Assembly: GCF_002104455.1 (NCBI RefSeq)
Contig: NZ_NBOC01000002.1
Span: 330,783 to 394,782 of the forward strand
From: Colwellia chukchiensis
GTDB taxonomy: Bacteria > Pseudomonadota > Gammaproteobacteria > Enterobacterales > Alteromonadaceae
Direction of reading: 5' to 3'
DNA length: 64,000 nucleotides
Below, piece after piece: positions 1 to 8,498 of the stretch; position 1 is the first letter of the stretch; the number at the start of each line of letters is the position of its first letter. The notes below the pieces were generated by a model. It was not told the DNA's origin, ran no database searches, and worked only from the letters and a program-made list of their open reading frames with translations. A program made the position numbers and the translations under genes.

Positions 1-1
1 A

Positions 2-1066
2 CGTTATGTTGACATGATCATCAATGAAGATACGCGTAATACCTTTAAAATTCGCTCAAAAATAGTCGATGGTATCCGTAAATTCTTGACGGAACGTGAC
101 TTTATGGAAGTGGAAACGCCTATGCTACAAACCATTCCAGGTGGTGCCTCGGCTAAACCCTTTGAAACCTATCATAATGCCCTCGACATACAAATGTATA
201 TGCGAATTGCGCCAGAGCTTTACTTAAAGCGTTTGGTGGTCGGCGGCTTTGAAAAAGTCTTTGAAATTAATCGTAACTTCCGTAATGAAGGCTTATCAAC
301 GCGCCATAACCCAGAATTTACCATGATAGAATTCTATCAAGCCTATGCCGATTATCATGATTTAATGAACTTAACCGAAGAAATGCTACGCACGCTTGCT
401 GAAGACGTTATGGGTACGTCGGTTATTCGTAATACGGTTAAAAATGCTGATGGCGAGGTTATTGAAGAGAAGTTTTATGACTTTGGTCAGCCTTTTGCTC
501 GTTTATCTATGGTTGATGCCATTTTAAAATACGGCAAAGACTTAGATGAAAATATATTGCGTAACCCAGAAGAAAACCTCGAAGGGCTCAAAGCCATGGC
601 CAAATCCGTTGGTGTTAAAGAAACGGACGCCTCTAAAGTGTGGGGTGCGGGAAAATATATCTGTGAAATCTTCGAAGAAGTTGCAGAACATATGCTTGAC
701 CAGCCCACCTTCATTACTGAATACCCATGGGAAGTATCGCCTTTAGCACGTCGCAATGATGAAAACCCTTTTATTACCGACCGGTTTGAATTCTTTGTCG
801 GTGGCCGTGAATTAGCGAATGGTTTCTCTGAGCTTAACGATGCAGAAGATCAAGCGGCACGTTTTCAGAATCAAGTGGCGGGTAAAGACGCGGGTGATGA
901 CGAAGCTATGCATTATGATGCTGATTATATCCAAGCACTTGAATACGGTTTACCGCCTACCGCAGGTGAAGGTATTGGTATTGATAGATTAGTGATGCTG
1001 TTTACCGACTCACCGACCATTAAAGACGTTATTTTATTCCCACATATGCGGCCACTTGCTGAATAA
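2..1066 (+). CDS. lysS: Lysine--tRNA ligase, class II (5'-truncated by window edge)
   Basis: Charges tRNA-Lys with lysine in the cytoplasm. The reading frame is open from base 2 (R-Y-V-D before the first ATG at 14), so the gene starts outside the window and only the catalytic C-terminal part is seen. Class II synthetase motif 2 is clear ([18 protein letters not shown], around residues 94-111 of the visible part), and motif 3 near the end reads [13 protein letters not shown]. The protein ends HMRPLAE, as bacterial LysRS proteins do. The N-terminal anticodon-binding OB-fold is not in the window. A strong terminator follows directly. Identification is secure from the motifs. Confidence 0.97.
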   Translation, partial: RYVDMIINEDTRNTFKIRSKIVDGIRKFLTERDFMEVETPMLQTIPGGASAKPFETYHNALDIQMYMRIAPELYLKRLVVGGFEKVFEINRNFRNEGLSTRHNPEFTMIEFYQAYADYHDLMNLTEEMLRTLAEDVMGTSVIRNTVKNADGEVIEEKFYDFGQPFARLSMVDAILKYGKDLDENILRNPEENLEGLKAMAKSVGVKETDASKVWGAGKYICEIFEEVAEHMLDQPTFITEYPWEVSPLARRNDENPFITDRFEFFVGGRELANGFSELNDAEDQAARFQNQVAGKDAGDDEAMHYDADYIQALEYGLPPTAGEGIGIDRLVMLFTDSPTIKDVILFPHMRPLAE

Positions 1067-1093
1067 GCGCCAAGTGCGTTATGTAACGACTTG

Positions 1094-1121
1094 AAAAAAG
1101 CACCGGTAGGTGCTTTTTTTT
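1094..1121 (+). terminator. Rho-independent terminator after lysS
   Basis: An A-tract precedes the hairpin GCACC-ggta-GGTGC, which is followed by an uninterrupted run of eight T. It lies 28 bases after the lysS stop codon. Confidence 0.9.
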
Positions 1122-1293
1122 CGTCTCTGGCTGTAAGTATGAGTATGAAACTCAGCTTAATGCATGCTGCTAATAGGGCAATTAGATGCTGCTTTGGCGA
1201 TAAAATGTATAACTAAAGTGGTGTATTTATGATCTTCTGTTAGATTTAGAAGGTTGCTGCGCAAAATACCAGCGAAATATGAGGAGAGTTAAA

Positions 1294-1842
1294 ATGGCAT
1301 TTGAAGTTACCTTTGAGTTGAAAGAGTCCGATTTAGAGCACTTTCGCAATGTTATGCGACAAACAAAATCAGGAGCAAAAAAATTAACAGAAGCGGAAAT
1401 TTTAGCGAATGCAAAAAAGCTCAGCCAAGATGTGAACGGTGATGTACCAGCGTTTGTCAGTGAGAGAATTCAAAAACTGGAAACCTTGGTGGCTATGATT
1501 GAGGATGCAGAATGGAAAATACCCGATGAAGAACGTGCAGATGTTTTAAGTGCGCTAGCTTACTTTAGCGATCCGGAAGACTTAGTTCCTGATCATATTC
1601 CAGCCTTAGGCTTTTTAGATGATGCCATCATGATCGAACTGGTTGCTGAAGAGCTCAAAGACGATATTGAAGCGTTTTTAGAGTTTTGCCAATACCGAAC
1701 GCGAGAAGAAGGTCGTCGAGGCATGGCGGTGGTTACACGCGAAGAGTGGTTAGAGGCGAAGCGCCGAGAGCTGCATAGCCGAATCAGAAATCGTCGCTCG
1801 AGTCGTGGCGGTGCGCGTTCAGGTTTTCGTTCTATTTTTTAA
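1294..1842 (+). CDS. YkvA-family protein (DUF1232), 182 aa
   Basis: Unknown function. The central segment (about residues 70-130) carries the YkvA/DUF1232 signature: a hydrophobic ALAYFSDPEDLVPDHIPALG followed by FLDDAIMIELV, which in this family is a short helical, possibly membrane-associated hairpin with conserved Asp residues. The N-terminal half is charged and helical. The C-terminus is a basic Arg/Ser/Gly-rich tail (residues about 150-180) that could bind nucleic acid; that is inference. An in-frame ATG exists 15 bases upstream at 1279, but AGGAGA lies between the two ATGs at a good distance from 1294, so I prefer 1294. It is a single-gene unit flanked by terminators. Confidence 0.75.
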   Translation: MAFEVTFELKESDLEHFRNVMRQTKSGAKKLTEAEILANAKKLSQDVNGDVPAFVSERIQKLETLVAMIEDAEWKIPDEERADVLSALAYFSDPEDLVPDHIPALGFLDDAIMIELVAEELKDDIEAFLEFCQYRTREEGRRGMAVVTREEWLEAKRRELHSRIRNRRSSRGGARSGFRSIF

Positions 1843-1867
1843 GACCATTATTGTTAATGCCCTTAGC

Positions 1868-1894
1868 AAAGCGCTGCCATCAGCGCTTTATTCG
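1868..1894 (+). terminator. Terminator after the ykvA-like gene
   Basis: Perfect 9-bp stem AAAGCGCTG / CAGCGCTTT with loop CCAT, followed by a moderately T-rich stretch. It may also stop minus-strand transcription from the ampG side. Confidence 0.7.
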
Positions 1895-1985
1895 TTATGT
1901 ATTTAGCCGTTGTCGGGCTTTGCGCGCCAGAGTGCTGTTGGCGATAACTTGGTTGGCATAGCCAGCTTTTTTTGTGGAGCAGCGG

Positions 1986-2156
1986 CTAACGCGTGAGAAA
2001 TAGCATCAAAATAAAAAAAGCGATTATCACGCCATTAAACGCAAAAATATAGCCAAAGCCTTTTAAGCCTTGTTTAACGGTATAATTATGGCTACTTAAA
2101 TACCAATACCAAATTGCACACATGACAATGGGTATAAGAAAAAAGAGTTTAATCAT
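1986..2156 (-). CDS. Small two-helix membrane protein, 56 aa
   Basis: Not recognised. The protein starts MIKLFFLIPIVMCAIWYWYL and has two hydrophobic stretches (about residues 2-19 and 35-54) joined by a short polar loop, so it should be a helical hairpin in the inner membrane. A longer in-frame start at 2252 would run inside ampG and is unlikely. The chosen ATG is 2 bases after the ampG stop codon, so translation is probably coupled to ampG and the two would be co-transcribed. Whether it works with AmpG is inference from position only. Confidence 0.65.
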   Translation of the reverse strand: MIKLFFLIPIVMCAIWYWYLSSHNYTVKQGLKGFGYIFAFNGVIIAFFILMLFLTR

Positions 2157-2158
2157 GC

Positions 2159-3430
2159 TTATGTTTGCTCCTGCAAGTCTGATTTTACCGTTTCGCGCCA
2201 CGGGGCTACTTTTAATAACATTAGCATACCTGGGATCGCTAATACTGTGCATAGATAATAAAAGTTAGTCCAACCTATTTGCTCAACAATGACGCCGGTA
2301 GTGGCATTGGCAAAGGTTCTAGGTAATGCCGTTAGCGCGGTAAATAGGGCAAATTGCGTAGCGGCAAAGGCTGGGTTTGTTGTCCGGGCAATAAAAGCGG
2401 TAAATGCTGCGGTACCTAAACCGACTCCTAAGTATTCAAATGCCATGGCAATAGCCAAAGCGTAGGTGTTATGACCAATCTCTGCCAGTGCCGCAAAACC
2501 CAGAATACTGACAATTTGTACGACGCCAAATAACCATAGGGCGCGGTTGATGCTGAGTTTGATCATCACGATACCGCCAACGGCCAATCCTATGGTCATG
2601 GCGACTAAAGATGCCGTTTTTGCCACCACACCAATTTCAGTTTTGCTAAAGCCTAAATCAATAAAAAACGGTGTTTGCAATGCGGTAGCCATGCTGTCAC
2701 CTAATTTGTATAAAAATAAAAATAGTAAAATTTGTAACGCTGACTTGATCCCCTGTCGGTTAATAAAGTCTTTAAAGGGCAACACTACCGCTTGTTGTAA
2801 GGTTTTCGGCGTTTGTGCTGAATGTTCCAGCTCTTTAATCGCTAGGCTTAATATGATGCCAATGAACATAAAGGCGGCGACAATAATAAATACCGCTTGC
2901 CAACTGATATGATCGGCCAAAATAAAGGCGAGAGAGCCGGGAACTAAGCCCGATAGGCGGTAGGCTTGCACATGAATAGAGTTGCCTAAGCCAAGCTCAT
3001 GCTCTGGCAGAAGCTCACGTCGGTATGCATCAAGAACAATGTCTTGACTGGCGCTAAAAAATGCCACGGCAGCGGCTAAATAAGCAACACTCCAAATGTT
3101 CATCACAGGGTCAACAAAACCAAAGGCAGCGATGGAAAACAGTAAAAGCACTTGGGTTAATAGCATCCAACTACGGCGTCGACCAATAATAGGTAACGAA
3201 TACCTGTCCATTAAAGGAGACCAGATAAACTTCCAAACATAAGGAATACCAATTAATGAAAACAAGCCAATTTCCGTTAAGCTAACGCCTTCTGAGCGCA
3301 GCCAGCCAGGCACCAGTTGATAGAGGATAAAAAGCGGCAGGCCAGAGCTGAATCCGGTAAATATACAGATCAGCATTCGGCGGTTAAATATTGCTGCTTT
3401 AAAGCTTGGAGGTTGCGGGGATGATTGCAT
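2159..3430 (-). CDS. ampG: AmpG-family muropeptide permease (MFS)
   Basis: Imports GlcNAc-anhydroMurNAc peptides from the periplasm for cell-wall recycling, which in many Gram-negatives also controls beta-lactamase induction. The 423-aa protein has about 12 hydrophobic segments. The N-terminal region matches AmpG: GFSSGLPLFILYQLVPGWL, then IGIPYVWKFIWSPLMDRY and the cytoplasmic loop IIGRRRSWML, followed by ASQDIVLDAYRREL. Context supports it: yajG lies upstream on the same strand and bolA is nearby, as in Escherichia coli. It is probably translated together with the 56-aa membrane protein immediately downstream. No ampC or ampR is in the window. Confidence 0.93.
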   Translation of the reverse strand: MQSSPQPPSFKAAIFNRRMLICIFTGFSSGLPLFILYQLVPGWLRSEGVSLTEIGLFSLIGIPYVWKFIWSPLMDRYSLPIIGRRRSWMLLTQVLLLFSIAAFGFVDPVMNIWSVAYLAAAVAFFSASQDIVLDAYRRELLPEHELGLGNSIHVQAYRLSGLVPGSLAFILADHISWQAVFIIVAAFMFIGIILSLAIKELEHSAQTPKTLQQAVVLPFKDFINRQGIKSALQILLFLFLYKLGDSMATALQTPFFIDLGFSKTEIGVVAKTASLVAMTIGLAVGGIVMIKLSINRALWLFGVVQIVSILGFAALAEIGHNTYALAIAMAFEYLGVGLGTAAFTAFIARTTNPAFAATQFALFTALTALPRTFANATTGVIVEQIGWTNFYYLCTVLAIPGMLMLLKVAPWRETVKSDLQEQT

Positions 3431-3574
3431 TGCTTAATGCCTAGTGAATGCGAGAAAACCGTGTTGCTAGGCTATCAAAATGTATTAGTAAACAGAAGTT
3501 TAATCTTAAATCTAGACTGTTTTATGGCGGAAAATTGGTTAGTTACTGGCCTAAGTCAGCATAAACAAGGTATT

Positions 3575-3904
3575 TTATGGAATAGGTCGCCAGCCAATAC
3601 AGTCAATGGGATAACTGCCAACACCCGTGAAAAAATCTAAACAGGTTGATATTTCACTTCTTAAATATAAATCATGTTCAAGCTCATTGGCGCTGTGTAG
3701 GGTCAGTGCGTGCATAATATGCCAAAAAACGCGCTCTCTGGCATTACTTGGCGTTTCATCGGAAACTTGCAGTAAGGTCCATTCCGCCATGGTATTTTCA
3801 ACGAATAAATCAAGCTCAGTATAGTGCAAAGAGTGATTGATAACCGCGGTGATATAGGCCTTTATTTGGATAATTTTTTCATTGATAAACTGCTCAATTA
3901 TCAT
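3575..3904 (-). CDS. Hypothetical protein, 109 aa
   Basis: Not recognised. It is predicted cytoplasmic, with no signal peptide or membrane segment. The sequence is acidic and helical (IIEQFINEKIIQIKAYI near the start; AEWTLLQVSDETPSNARERV in the middle) and contains FWHIMHALTLHSANELEHD, a His-rich helix that could hold a metal, though that is speculation. The C-terminal piece ends YPIDCIGWRPIP. It lies on the same strand as ampG, 144 bases upstream of it. The upstream 240-base gap suggests its own promoter. Codon use resembles its neighbours, so I regard it as a real gene. Confidence 0.65.
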   Translation of the reverse strand: MIIEQFINEKIIQIKAYITAVINHSLHYTELDLFVENTMAEWTLLQVSDETPSNARERVFWHIMHALTLHSANELEHDLYLRSEISTCLDFFTGVGSYPIDCIGWRPIP

Positions 3905-4148
3905 GGTATTCCTTTTTGCTGTCTAACGCATAATGTGACTTGATAAAGAAAATATCAAACAGGATGACGTCGATATATAGTCTAACTTGGTTTAGTTATC
4001 GTAGATAAAATGCCAGTTGTCAAAGTTATGCGCCGTGAAAAGTGTTACTAAAATGTAACCCAGCAAGGGCTTTGTTAGTGGATAAAAGTACCTAAGTGTT
4101 TAATAAAAACACCATTGATTAGACAAAAAATAACGAAAAAATAGTGCT

Positions 4149-4745
4149 TTAAGTTGCTGGTAGTAAGCTCGCTTTGATTAATATCACAGGCTCAACCGGT
4201 ACGTCTTCCCACGACATATGCTCATTGTAGTCGGTCTTGACTAAGGCCATGGCTTCAAGCACTTCTTGGCCTTCAATAATAGCACCAAACACCGCGTAAC
4301 CCCATTTTCTGCCGGGATCTAAACTGCGATTGTCACCAAGGTTGAAAAAAAACTGGCGATTTGCGCTATGAGGCCGGCTTTCTTTGGCCATGGCAATAGT
4401 ACCGACTTCATTTTTTAAACCATTGCCGGCTTCGTTAACTATATTCGAGTATACTTTTTTCATGACAAAGTCTTGGCTGTAGCCACCCCCTTGAACGATA
4501 AACTCAGGCACGATACGGTGGAAAATTGTGTTGTCATACTCACCGCTAACCACATAATTTAAAAAGTTATTGACTGTAATGGGAGCTCGTACTCTATCAA
4601 GCTCAACGATAATAGTGCCCATAGAAGTTTCAAGCTTAACTTGTGGAAATAAATTATCCGGGTCAATCAAAGCTTCTTTTGCAGTTAAAGTGGCAGAAAA
4701 AAGCAGGAATATGAAGGAAAGCATTTTCATTGTTTGGGTTCTCAT
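4149..4745 (-). CDS. Periplasmic peptidyl-prolyl cis-trans isomerase, cyclophilin type
   Basis: Isomerises Xaa-Pro bonds during protein folding. An N-terminal signal peptide (MLSFIFLLFSATLTA, cleavage likely before KEALID) points to the periplasm, so it is PpiA-like by location. The cyclophilin core is clear: TIVNNFLNYV-type start (APITVNNFLNYVVSGEYDN), FHRIVPEFIVQGGGY, then the conserved NEAGNGLKNEVGTIAMAKE, SANRQFFFNLGDN and KWGYAVFGAIIEGQEV. The start at 4745 or the in-frame ATG at 4730 both give a usable signal peptide. It lies 12 bases after yajG, so the two are probably one transcript. Confidence 0.93.
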   Translation of the reverse strand: MRTQTMKMLSFIFLLFSATLTAKEALIDPDNLFPQVKLETSMGTIIVELDRVRAPITVNNFLNYVVSGEYDNTIFHRIVPEFIVQGGGYSQDFVMKKVYSNIVNEAGNGLKNEVGTIAMAKESRPHSANRQFFFNLGDNRSLDPGRKWGYAVFGAIIEGQEVLEAMALVKTDYNEHMSWEDVPVEPVILIKASLLPAT

Positions 4746-4757
4746 CTGCTGGCTAAA

Positions 4758-5327
4758 CTATAGAATAAATTGCTGTAATTCTTGATTTTGCACTATTTGC
4801 GTTAAGAGCTTAGCAAGTTGTTGGTTAAAGTCTCGTTCTAGTACTGCCAAGTCTGCGGTTAATGGCCCGTTACTGTTACCTGTAATTTTAAAGGTTTTTG
4901 TTAAGTTACCCTTATGGTTACTTATGACCACTCGTAATATCATTTGGTTACTGGCGTTATATTTTAGCATCGCCTGATCGACCTTGATGATGGCACTATC
5001 AATAATCACGTCTAGCTGTGTATTGGCCTGTGCTTGTATTTGCATACCGTTTGCTTTAAACGCCGTCGATAATGAGGCGTTAATCACTTCTGCAATCGGT
5101 TGTTGAGCAGAATATAGTTGCGCGGCTTTATCAGGTCGCGAAATTTGCACAATATGATTAGAGGTGCGTAAGTCTTGCACCGACAACTGTACTGGCTGGC
5201 GCTGAAATACATTACTGTTGGCCAACTGTAATTCAGGGCTAACAATCACCTGTTGTATAGGTGTACTACAGGCAAGTAAGGTAACTGTCGTGCTTAATAT
5301 AAGTAGTTTGAGAATAACTGATTTCAT
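4758..5327 (-). CDS. yajG: YajG-family lipoprotein
   Basis: Outer-membrane or periplasmic lipoprotein of unknown function. The signal peptide ends in the lipobox LLAC (Cys20), so the mature protein would be lipidated. The body (SVQDLRTSNHIVQI, then the IAEVINASLSTAFKANG helix and repeated beta strands such as QLDVIIDSAII) fits the YajG family, which is encoded next to ampG in Escherichia coli. Here it lies between rlmG (21 bases upstream) and the cyclophilin gene (12 bases downstream), with ampG two genes further on. The family call is from pattern and neighbourhood together. Confidence 0.85.
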   Translation of the reverse strand: MKSVILKLLILSTTVTLLACSTPIQQVIVSPELQLANSNVFQRQPVQLSVQDLRTSNHIVQISRPDKAAQLYSAQQPIAEVINASLSTAFKANGMQIQAQANTQLDVIIDSAIIKVDQAMLKYNASNQMILRVVISNHKGNLTKTFKITGNSNGPLTADLAVLERDFNQQLAKLLTQIVQNQELQQFIL

Positions 5328-5348
5328 TGTGAGTTTTTACCGGAATAA

Positions 5349-6488
5349 TTAACGTTTTATAGCAGAAATAGTGACAAATTTTTCGTTGCTTGCAATAAGC
5401 TTTTCATTACCAAAAATGCGCTTTAGCTTGATATGGTAACCTAGCTGTCGGTTGCCAATAATGCGTAACTCGCCACCTTTTTTCAAGACTCTGTGGCTAT
5501 CTTTAAACATCTGCCAAGCAATGTGATCTGTGGTGGCTGTTTGTTGATGAAACGGCGGATTACACAACACTAAGTCGACACTGCCACCGTCAATATTGGT
5601 TAAACAATCGTTTACTTGAAACTGGCATTGGGCAACGGCAGTTGGTAAGTTTTCGCTGATATTTAACTGTGCTGAGGCAATGGCCATAAATGATTCATCA
5701 ATAAAGTGCACCTGTGCCTGCGGCTGTTTCGATAATAGCTGTAAGCCGATAACGCCATTACCACACCCAAGATCGATCACCTGCGTTGCAGGCTTCACTT
5801 CAGGTAAGTTTTGCATAAAGTAACGCGCGCCAATATCCAGTTTACTGCGCGCGTAAACATTAGCGTGATTATGTATGGTAAAGCGCGTGTGCTCGAGCGG
5901 CCATGAGGTCAGAGTTGGCGCAGTAGCGGCTTGTTCATTATCGAGTTGACTAAAAACGAGACGGGCTTTTTTTACCGCTAATGATGTTTTAGTGCTGCCT
6001 AAGTACTTTTCAAATAAGGCGAGGGTAGAGCTGTGAATTTCTTTTGCGCGATCAGCGGCGATAAAAATCACCTCAGCAGGCAAGTGCAGTTTAATTTGAC
6101 TTAACTGATAACAGAGCAGCGCTTTATTTTTTGGAATTTTAAATAAAACAATTGTGATGTCTGTTGGCAGAGCATCTAGGCTAGTTAAAAGCGTGATATT
6201 ATTATCTGATAAGCCATTTTGCGCTAAATTATGTGCAATACCTTGCTGACTTAAAAAAGAATCATTAACACAATACACTTGTTGTTGAGACAAGTTACAG
6301 CTTAAGGCACCAAAGTTATCATTAAAAATTAAGATTTTTTGTTGGCTATTAATGAGTTGCTCTTGTTGTAAATAATTGAGCAAATATTCGTCTGCTGCAT
6401 CCCACGCTTGTAGGCTTCGGTTCACTTGTCCGGTTGGAAAACGCTCGAGAAAAAGGTTTTTGTCGTTAATAATAAATGGGCTGATCAT
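5349..6488 (-). CDS. rlmG: 23S rRNA (guanine-N2)-methyltransferase RlmG-type
   Basis: Predicted to methylate a guanine of 23S rRNA using S-adenosylmethionine. The C-terminal half holds a methyltransferase fold: motif I VIDLGCGNGVIGL and motif IV LVLCNPPFH (an NPPF catalytic motif for N2-guanine or adenine methylation), followed by GGELRIIGNRQLGYH. The N-terminal half is the diverged domain typical of RlmC/RlmG enzymes. The open frame extends to 6752, but that would overlap the divergent alkB-like gene; the ATG at 6488 gives 379 aa, close to the usual RlmG length, and the N-terminus MISPFIINDKNLFLERFPTGQ looks right. Confidence 0.88.
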   Translation of the reverse strand: MISPFIINDKNLFLERFPTGQVNRSLQAWDAADEYLLNYLQQEQLINSQQKILIFNDNFGALSCNLSQQQVYCVNDSFLSQQGIAHNLAQNGLSDNNITLLTSLDALPTDITIVLFKIPKNKALLCYQLSQIKLHLPAEVIFIAADRAKEIHSSTLALFEKYLGSTKTSLAVKKARLVFSQLDNEQAATAPTLTSWPLEHTRFTIHNHANVYARSKLDIGARYFMQNLPEVKPATQVIDLGCGNGVIGLQLLSKQPQAQVHFIDESFMAIASAQLNISENLPTAVAQCQFQVNDCLTNIDGGSVDLVLCNPPFHQQTATTDHIAWQMFKDSHRVLKKGGELRIIGNRQLGYHIKLKRIFGNEKLIASNEKFVTISAIKR

Positions 6489-6608
6489 AGCGGTAACTGC
6501 TGGGTTGGCGTAGCTGATATTGTGACAAAGTTTATCACCGTGAGCTAGTATCAAAGCGAATATTAGTGATAATTTTAGCGAGAGCAAAACAAGGTTGGAG
6601 TCAATTAG

Positions 6609-7193
6609 ATGAAAATTACCCTGCCCGATGCTGATATTGAATATATTGAACACTTTTATTCTCAACAAGCGGCCGCTGATCTGTTTACCGACTTGCAACA
6701 TAATTTGCGATGGCGTCAAGACAGCATAACCCTGTTTGGTAAACATACTCATTTGCCGCGACTACAAGCTTGGTATGGCAATAAAAATCTAAGCTATTGC
6801 TATTCATCAATGTGCTTAATAGCCAAACCTTGGACCGCCAGTTTATTAGATGTAAAGCTAAAGGTGAGCAAGTATTGCCAGCAAGAGTTTAATGCGGTAT
6901 TGGCTAATTACTATCGGCATGAAAAAGACAGTGTTGCTTGGCATAGTGATAACGAACCCGAACTTGGCACTGCACCAACGATTGCTTCTTTATCCTTGGG
7001 GGCTAGCCGTGAATTTCAACTTAAACATAAAGCGTCGGGTTTGAAAAAGTCACTGATCTTGAGTTCAGGCAGCTTATTGATCATGCGCCACGAAACTCAG
7101 CAGTATTGGCAACACTGTTTACCTAAAAGAGCGCATTGTATAGCGCCGCGTATTAATTTAAGTTTTCGCAGTATTATGGGACAGGGGCGATAA
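6609..7193 (+). CDS. AlkB-like 2-oxoglutarate/Fe(II) dioxygenase
   Basis: Probable oxidative demethylase for alkylated nucleic acid bases. The iron site is visible: WHSDNEPELG supplies the HxD pair (about residues 117-119), HETQQYWQHCLPK supplies the distal His, and RINLSFRSI the Arg that binds 2-oxoglutarate. The segment LPRLQAWYGNKNLSYCYSS resembles the nucleotide-recognition lid of the ALKBH2/3-like bacterial group. At 194 aa it is a single-domain enzyme. It diverges from rlmG with about 120 bases between them. I see no adaptive-response regulator nearby, so its induction is unknown. Confidence 0.88.
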   Translation: MKITLPDADIEYIEHFYSQQAAADLFTDLQHNLRWRQDSITLFGKHTHLPRLQAWYGNKNLSYCYSSMCLIAKPWTASLLDVKLKVSKYCQQEFNAVLANYYRHEKDSVAWHSDNEPELGTAPTIASLSLGASREFQLKHKASGLKKSLILSSGSLLIMRHETQQYWQHCLPKRAHCIAPRINLSFRSIMGQGR

Positions 7194-7284
7194 TCACTTG
7201 CTGAATTGCAAAGAATATATTAAAAAATAACGCTGTTAGTCGTCACGATAGATGGCATAATTAACGGCAACGATTTAAATTAAT

Positions 7285-7306
7285 TTTGATCCATTAACCG
7301 ATCAAA
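7285..7306. promoter_or_regulatory. Inverted repeat close upstream of bolA
   Basis: Perfect arms TTTGATC and GATCAAA separated by 8 bases, ending 16 bases before the bolA start and just upstream of its ribosome site AGGGGA. The geometry suits a dimeric regulator or a 5' hairpin covering the leader. The spacing is not that of an FNR site. Confidence 0.4.
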
Positions 7307-7322
7307 TTTCAGGGGATTTACC

Positions 7323-7637
7323 ATGACAATAGCCGCTGTTATTGAAGAAAAACTACTTGCTGCGTTTTCACCGCTTCATCTAGATGTTATCAATGAAAGT
7401 CATCAGCATAATGTGCCACCGGGCAGCGAGTCACACTTTAAAGTGATCATAGTTTCCAAGCAGTTCGAAGGTCAGCGCTTAATTAAACGCCATCGCGCCA
7501 TTAACTCGATATTAGCGGCAGAGCTGGCGGAGAGTATTCATGCATTAGCACTACATACCTATACTGAAAAAGAGTGGGAAACCTATTATGCCGAGCATAC
7601 GCCATTATCCCCTAAATGTTTAGGTGGTGGTCAGTAA
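7323..7637 (+). CDS. bolA: BolA-family protein
   Basis: BolA proteins act with monothiol glutaredoxins in iron-sulfur handling and influence morphology under stress. The 104-aa protein shows the family core: [26 protein letters not shown] (read in two parts), [21 protein letters not shown] with the conserved RH that helps ligate the cluster, and [14 protein letters not shown]. The ribosome site AGGGGAT lies just upstream of the ATG. The neighbouring yajG-ampG block matches the Escherichia coli arrangement, which supports the assignment as BolA itself rather than IbaG. Confidence 0.93.
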   Translation: MTIAAVIEEKLLAAFSPLHLDVINESHQHNVPPGSESHFKVIIVSKQFEGQRLIKRHRAINSILAAELAESIHALALHTYTEKEWETYYAEHTPLSPKCLGGGQ

Positions 7638-7940
7638 AAGGCCCGTGTTTGAGTAAAGCTGTTATACAAAGATAAGTGGGTAGTTTATGGGTATTTTTAT
7701 TGCAATGGTTTGTCTTGATAAAGGCGCGGTGTAACATCATTTTATGCCATTTGAGAGTTTGCGTCATTTGTTGACGCTTAGATGCCGGCAAAAGTACGCG
7801 CCAATTTAGTTGCTGTGCCGCAACTCGCTAGCACAATAATCTTGCGTCAGCCTAAGCACTTTTGAACCTGAATAAGGATGAGCGATGGCAGCTATGGTGT
7901 GGGCTATTAACTTTAAAACAATAATAAAAAGTGAAAAGTT
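7638..7940. other. Intergenic region upstream of the TRAP operon
   Basis: No full-size gene. Two short palindromes are visible: GCGTCA-tttgt-TGACGC at 7761-7777 and AGTTGC-tgtgcc-GCAACT at 7808-7825. Either could be an operator. A 21-codon frame with a good ribosome site (AAGGATG) runs from 7885 to 7950 and overlaps the dctQ start; see the separate entry. Confidence 0.45.
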
Positions 7941-7950
7941 ATGTTTTTAA
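7885..7950 (+). CDS. Possible 21-aa leader peptide overlapping dctQ
   Basis: ATG at 7885 is preceded by AAGGATG at suitable spacing, whereas dctQ itself (ATG 7941) has only a weak ribosome site. The tiny frame ends 10 bases inside dctQ, which would allow translational coupling. The peptide (MAAMVWAINFKTIIKSEKLC plus F) has no feature I recognise. It is real only if comparative data show that the frame is kept. Confidence 0.25.
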   Translation: MAAMVWAINFKTIIKSEKLCF

Positions 7951-8498
7951 CGGTGGCAAAAAAATTAGTTACAATAATAGATCTAAGCACGGAAATGCTC
8001 GGCAAAACCGTGGCTTGGTTGACTCTCGCCATGGTGTTACTGACCTTTAGCATAGTGGTGCTAAGGTATGGCTTTAATTTAGGTTGGATTGCCATGCAAG
8101 AGTCAGTTTTATACTTTCATGGCATAGTTTTTATGTTCGGTGCTGCCTATACCCTTAAACATGATGGGCATGTGCGTGTTGATATCTTCTATCAGCGTTA
8201 TTCTGCGCAGCAAAAAGCGTGGTTAAACTTATTGGGCAGTGTGTTTTTATTAATGCCGGTTTGCCTGTTTATCTTTTTTATTAGCTTTGATTACGTTATC
8301 TCATCTTGGCAAATCATGGAGCAGTCTGCTGAAGCCGGTGGTTTGGCTATTGTTTATCTAAATAAGTCGCTTATTTTAGTGTTAGCCACCACGCTAAGCT
8401 TACAGGGCGTTGCAGAAATAGCACGTAACTTGCTGTACTTATGTCAAGCTAAGGCAAAACCGACTCAGCACAGCAACACCAACACAGGGGCGATTTAA
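7941..8498 (+). CDS. TRAP transporter small membrane subunit (DctQ family)
   Basis: Small permease of a tripartite ATP-independent periplasmic importer, which uses a sodium or proton gradient. The 185-aa protein has four hydrophobic segments (about residues 25-45, 52-73, 92-113 and 130-153). The conserved DctQ pattern RYGFNLGWIAMQESVLYFHG followed by GAAYTLKHDGHVRVDIFY is present; the latter is the family signature near the second helix. Its stop codon shares one base with the start of the large subunit, so the two are translationally coupled. Confidence 0.92.
   Translation: MFLTVAKKLVTIIDLSTEMLGKTVAWLTLAMVLLTFSIVVLRYGFNLGWIAMQESVLYFHGIVFMFGAAYTLKHDGHVRVDIFYQRYSAQQKAWLNLLGSVFLLMPVCLFIFFISFDYVISSWQIMEQSAEAGGLAIVYLNKSLILVLATTLSLQGVAEIARNLLYLCQAKAKPTQHSNTNTGAI

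Noticed and set aside
3425..3640. Open frame of 71 codons on the plus strand between ampG and the next gene
   Set aside because: It covers the ampG start and the end of the 109-aa gene on the other strand, has no ribosome site and no recognisable protein features.
6489..6752. N-terminal extension of RlmG
   Set aside because: It would overlap the divergent alkB-like gene by 144 bases and exceed the normal RlmG length by 88 residues.
7285..7306. FNR site before bolA
   Set aside because: The half-sites TTGAT and ATCAA are present but 10 bases apart instead of 4.
7826..7850. Sigma-54 promoter before the TRAP operon
   Set aside because: TAGCAC and TTGC are present but 7 bases apart where 5 are required.
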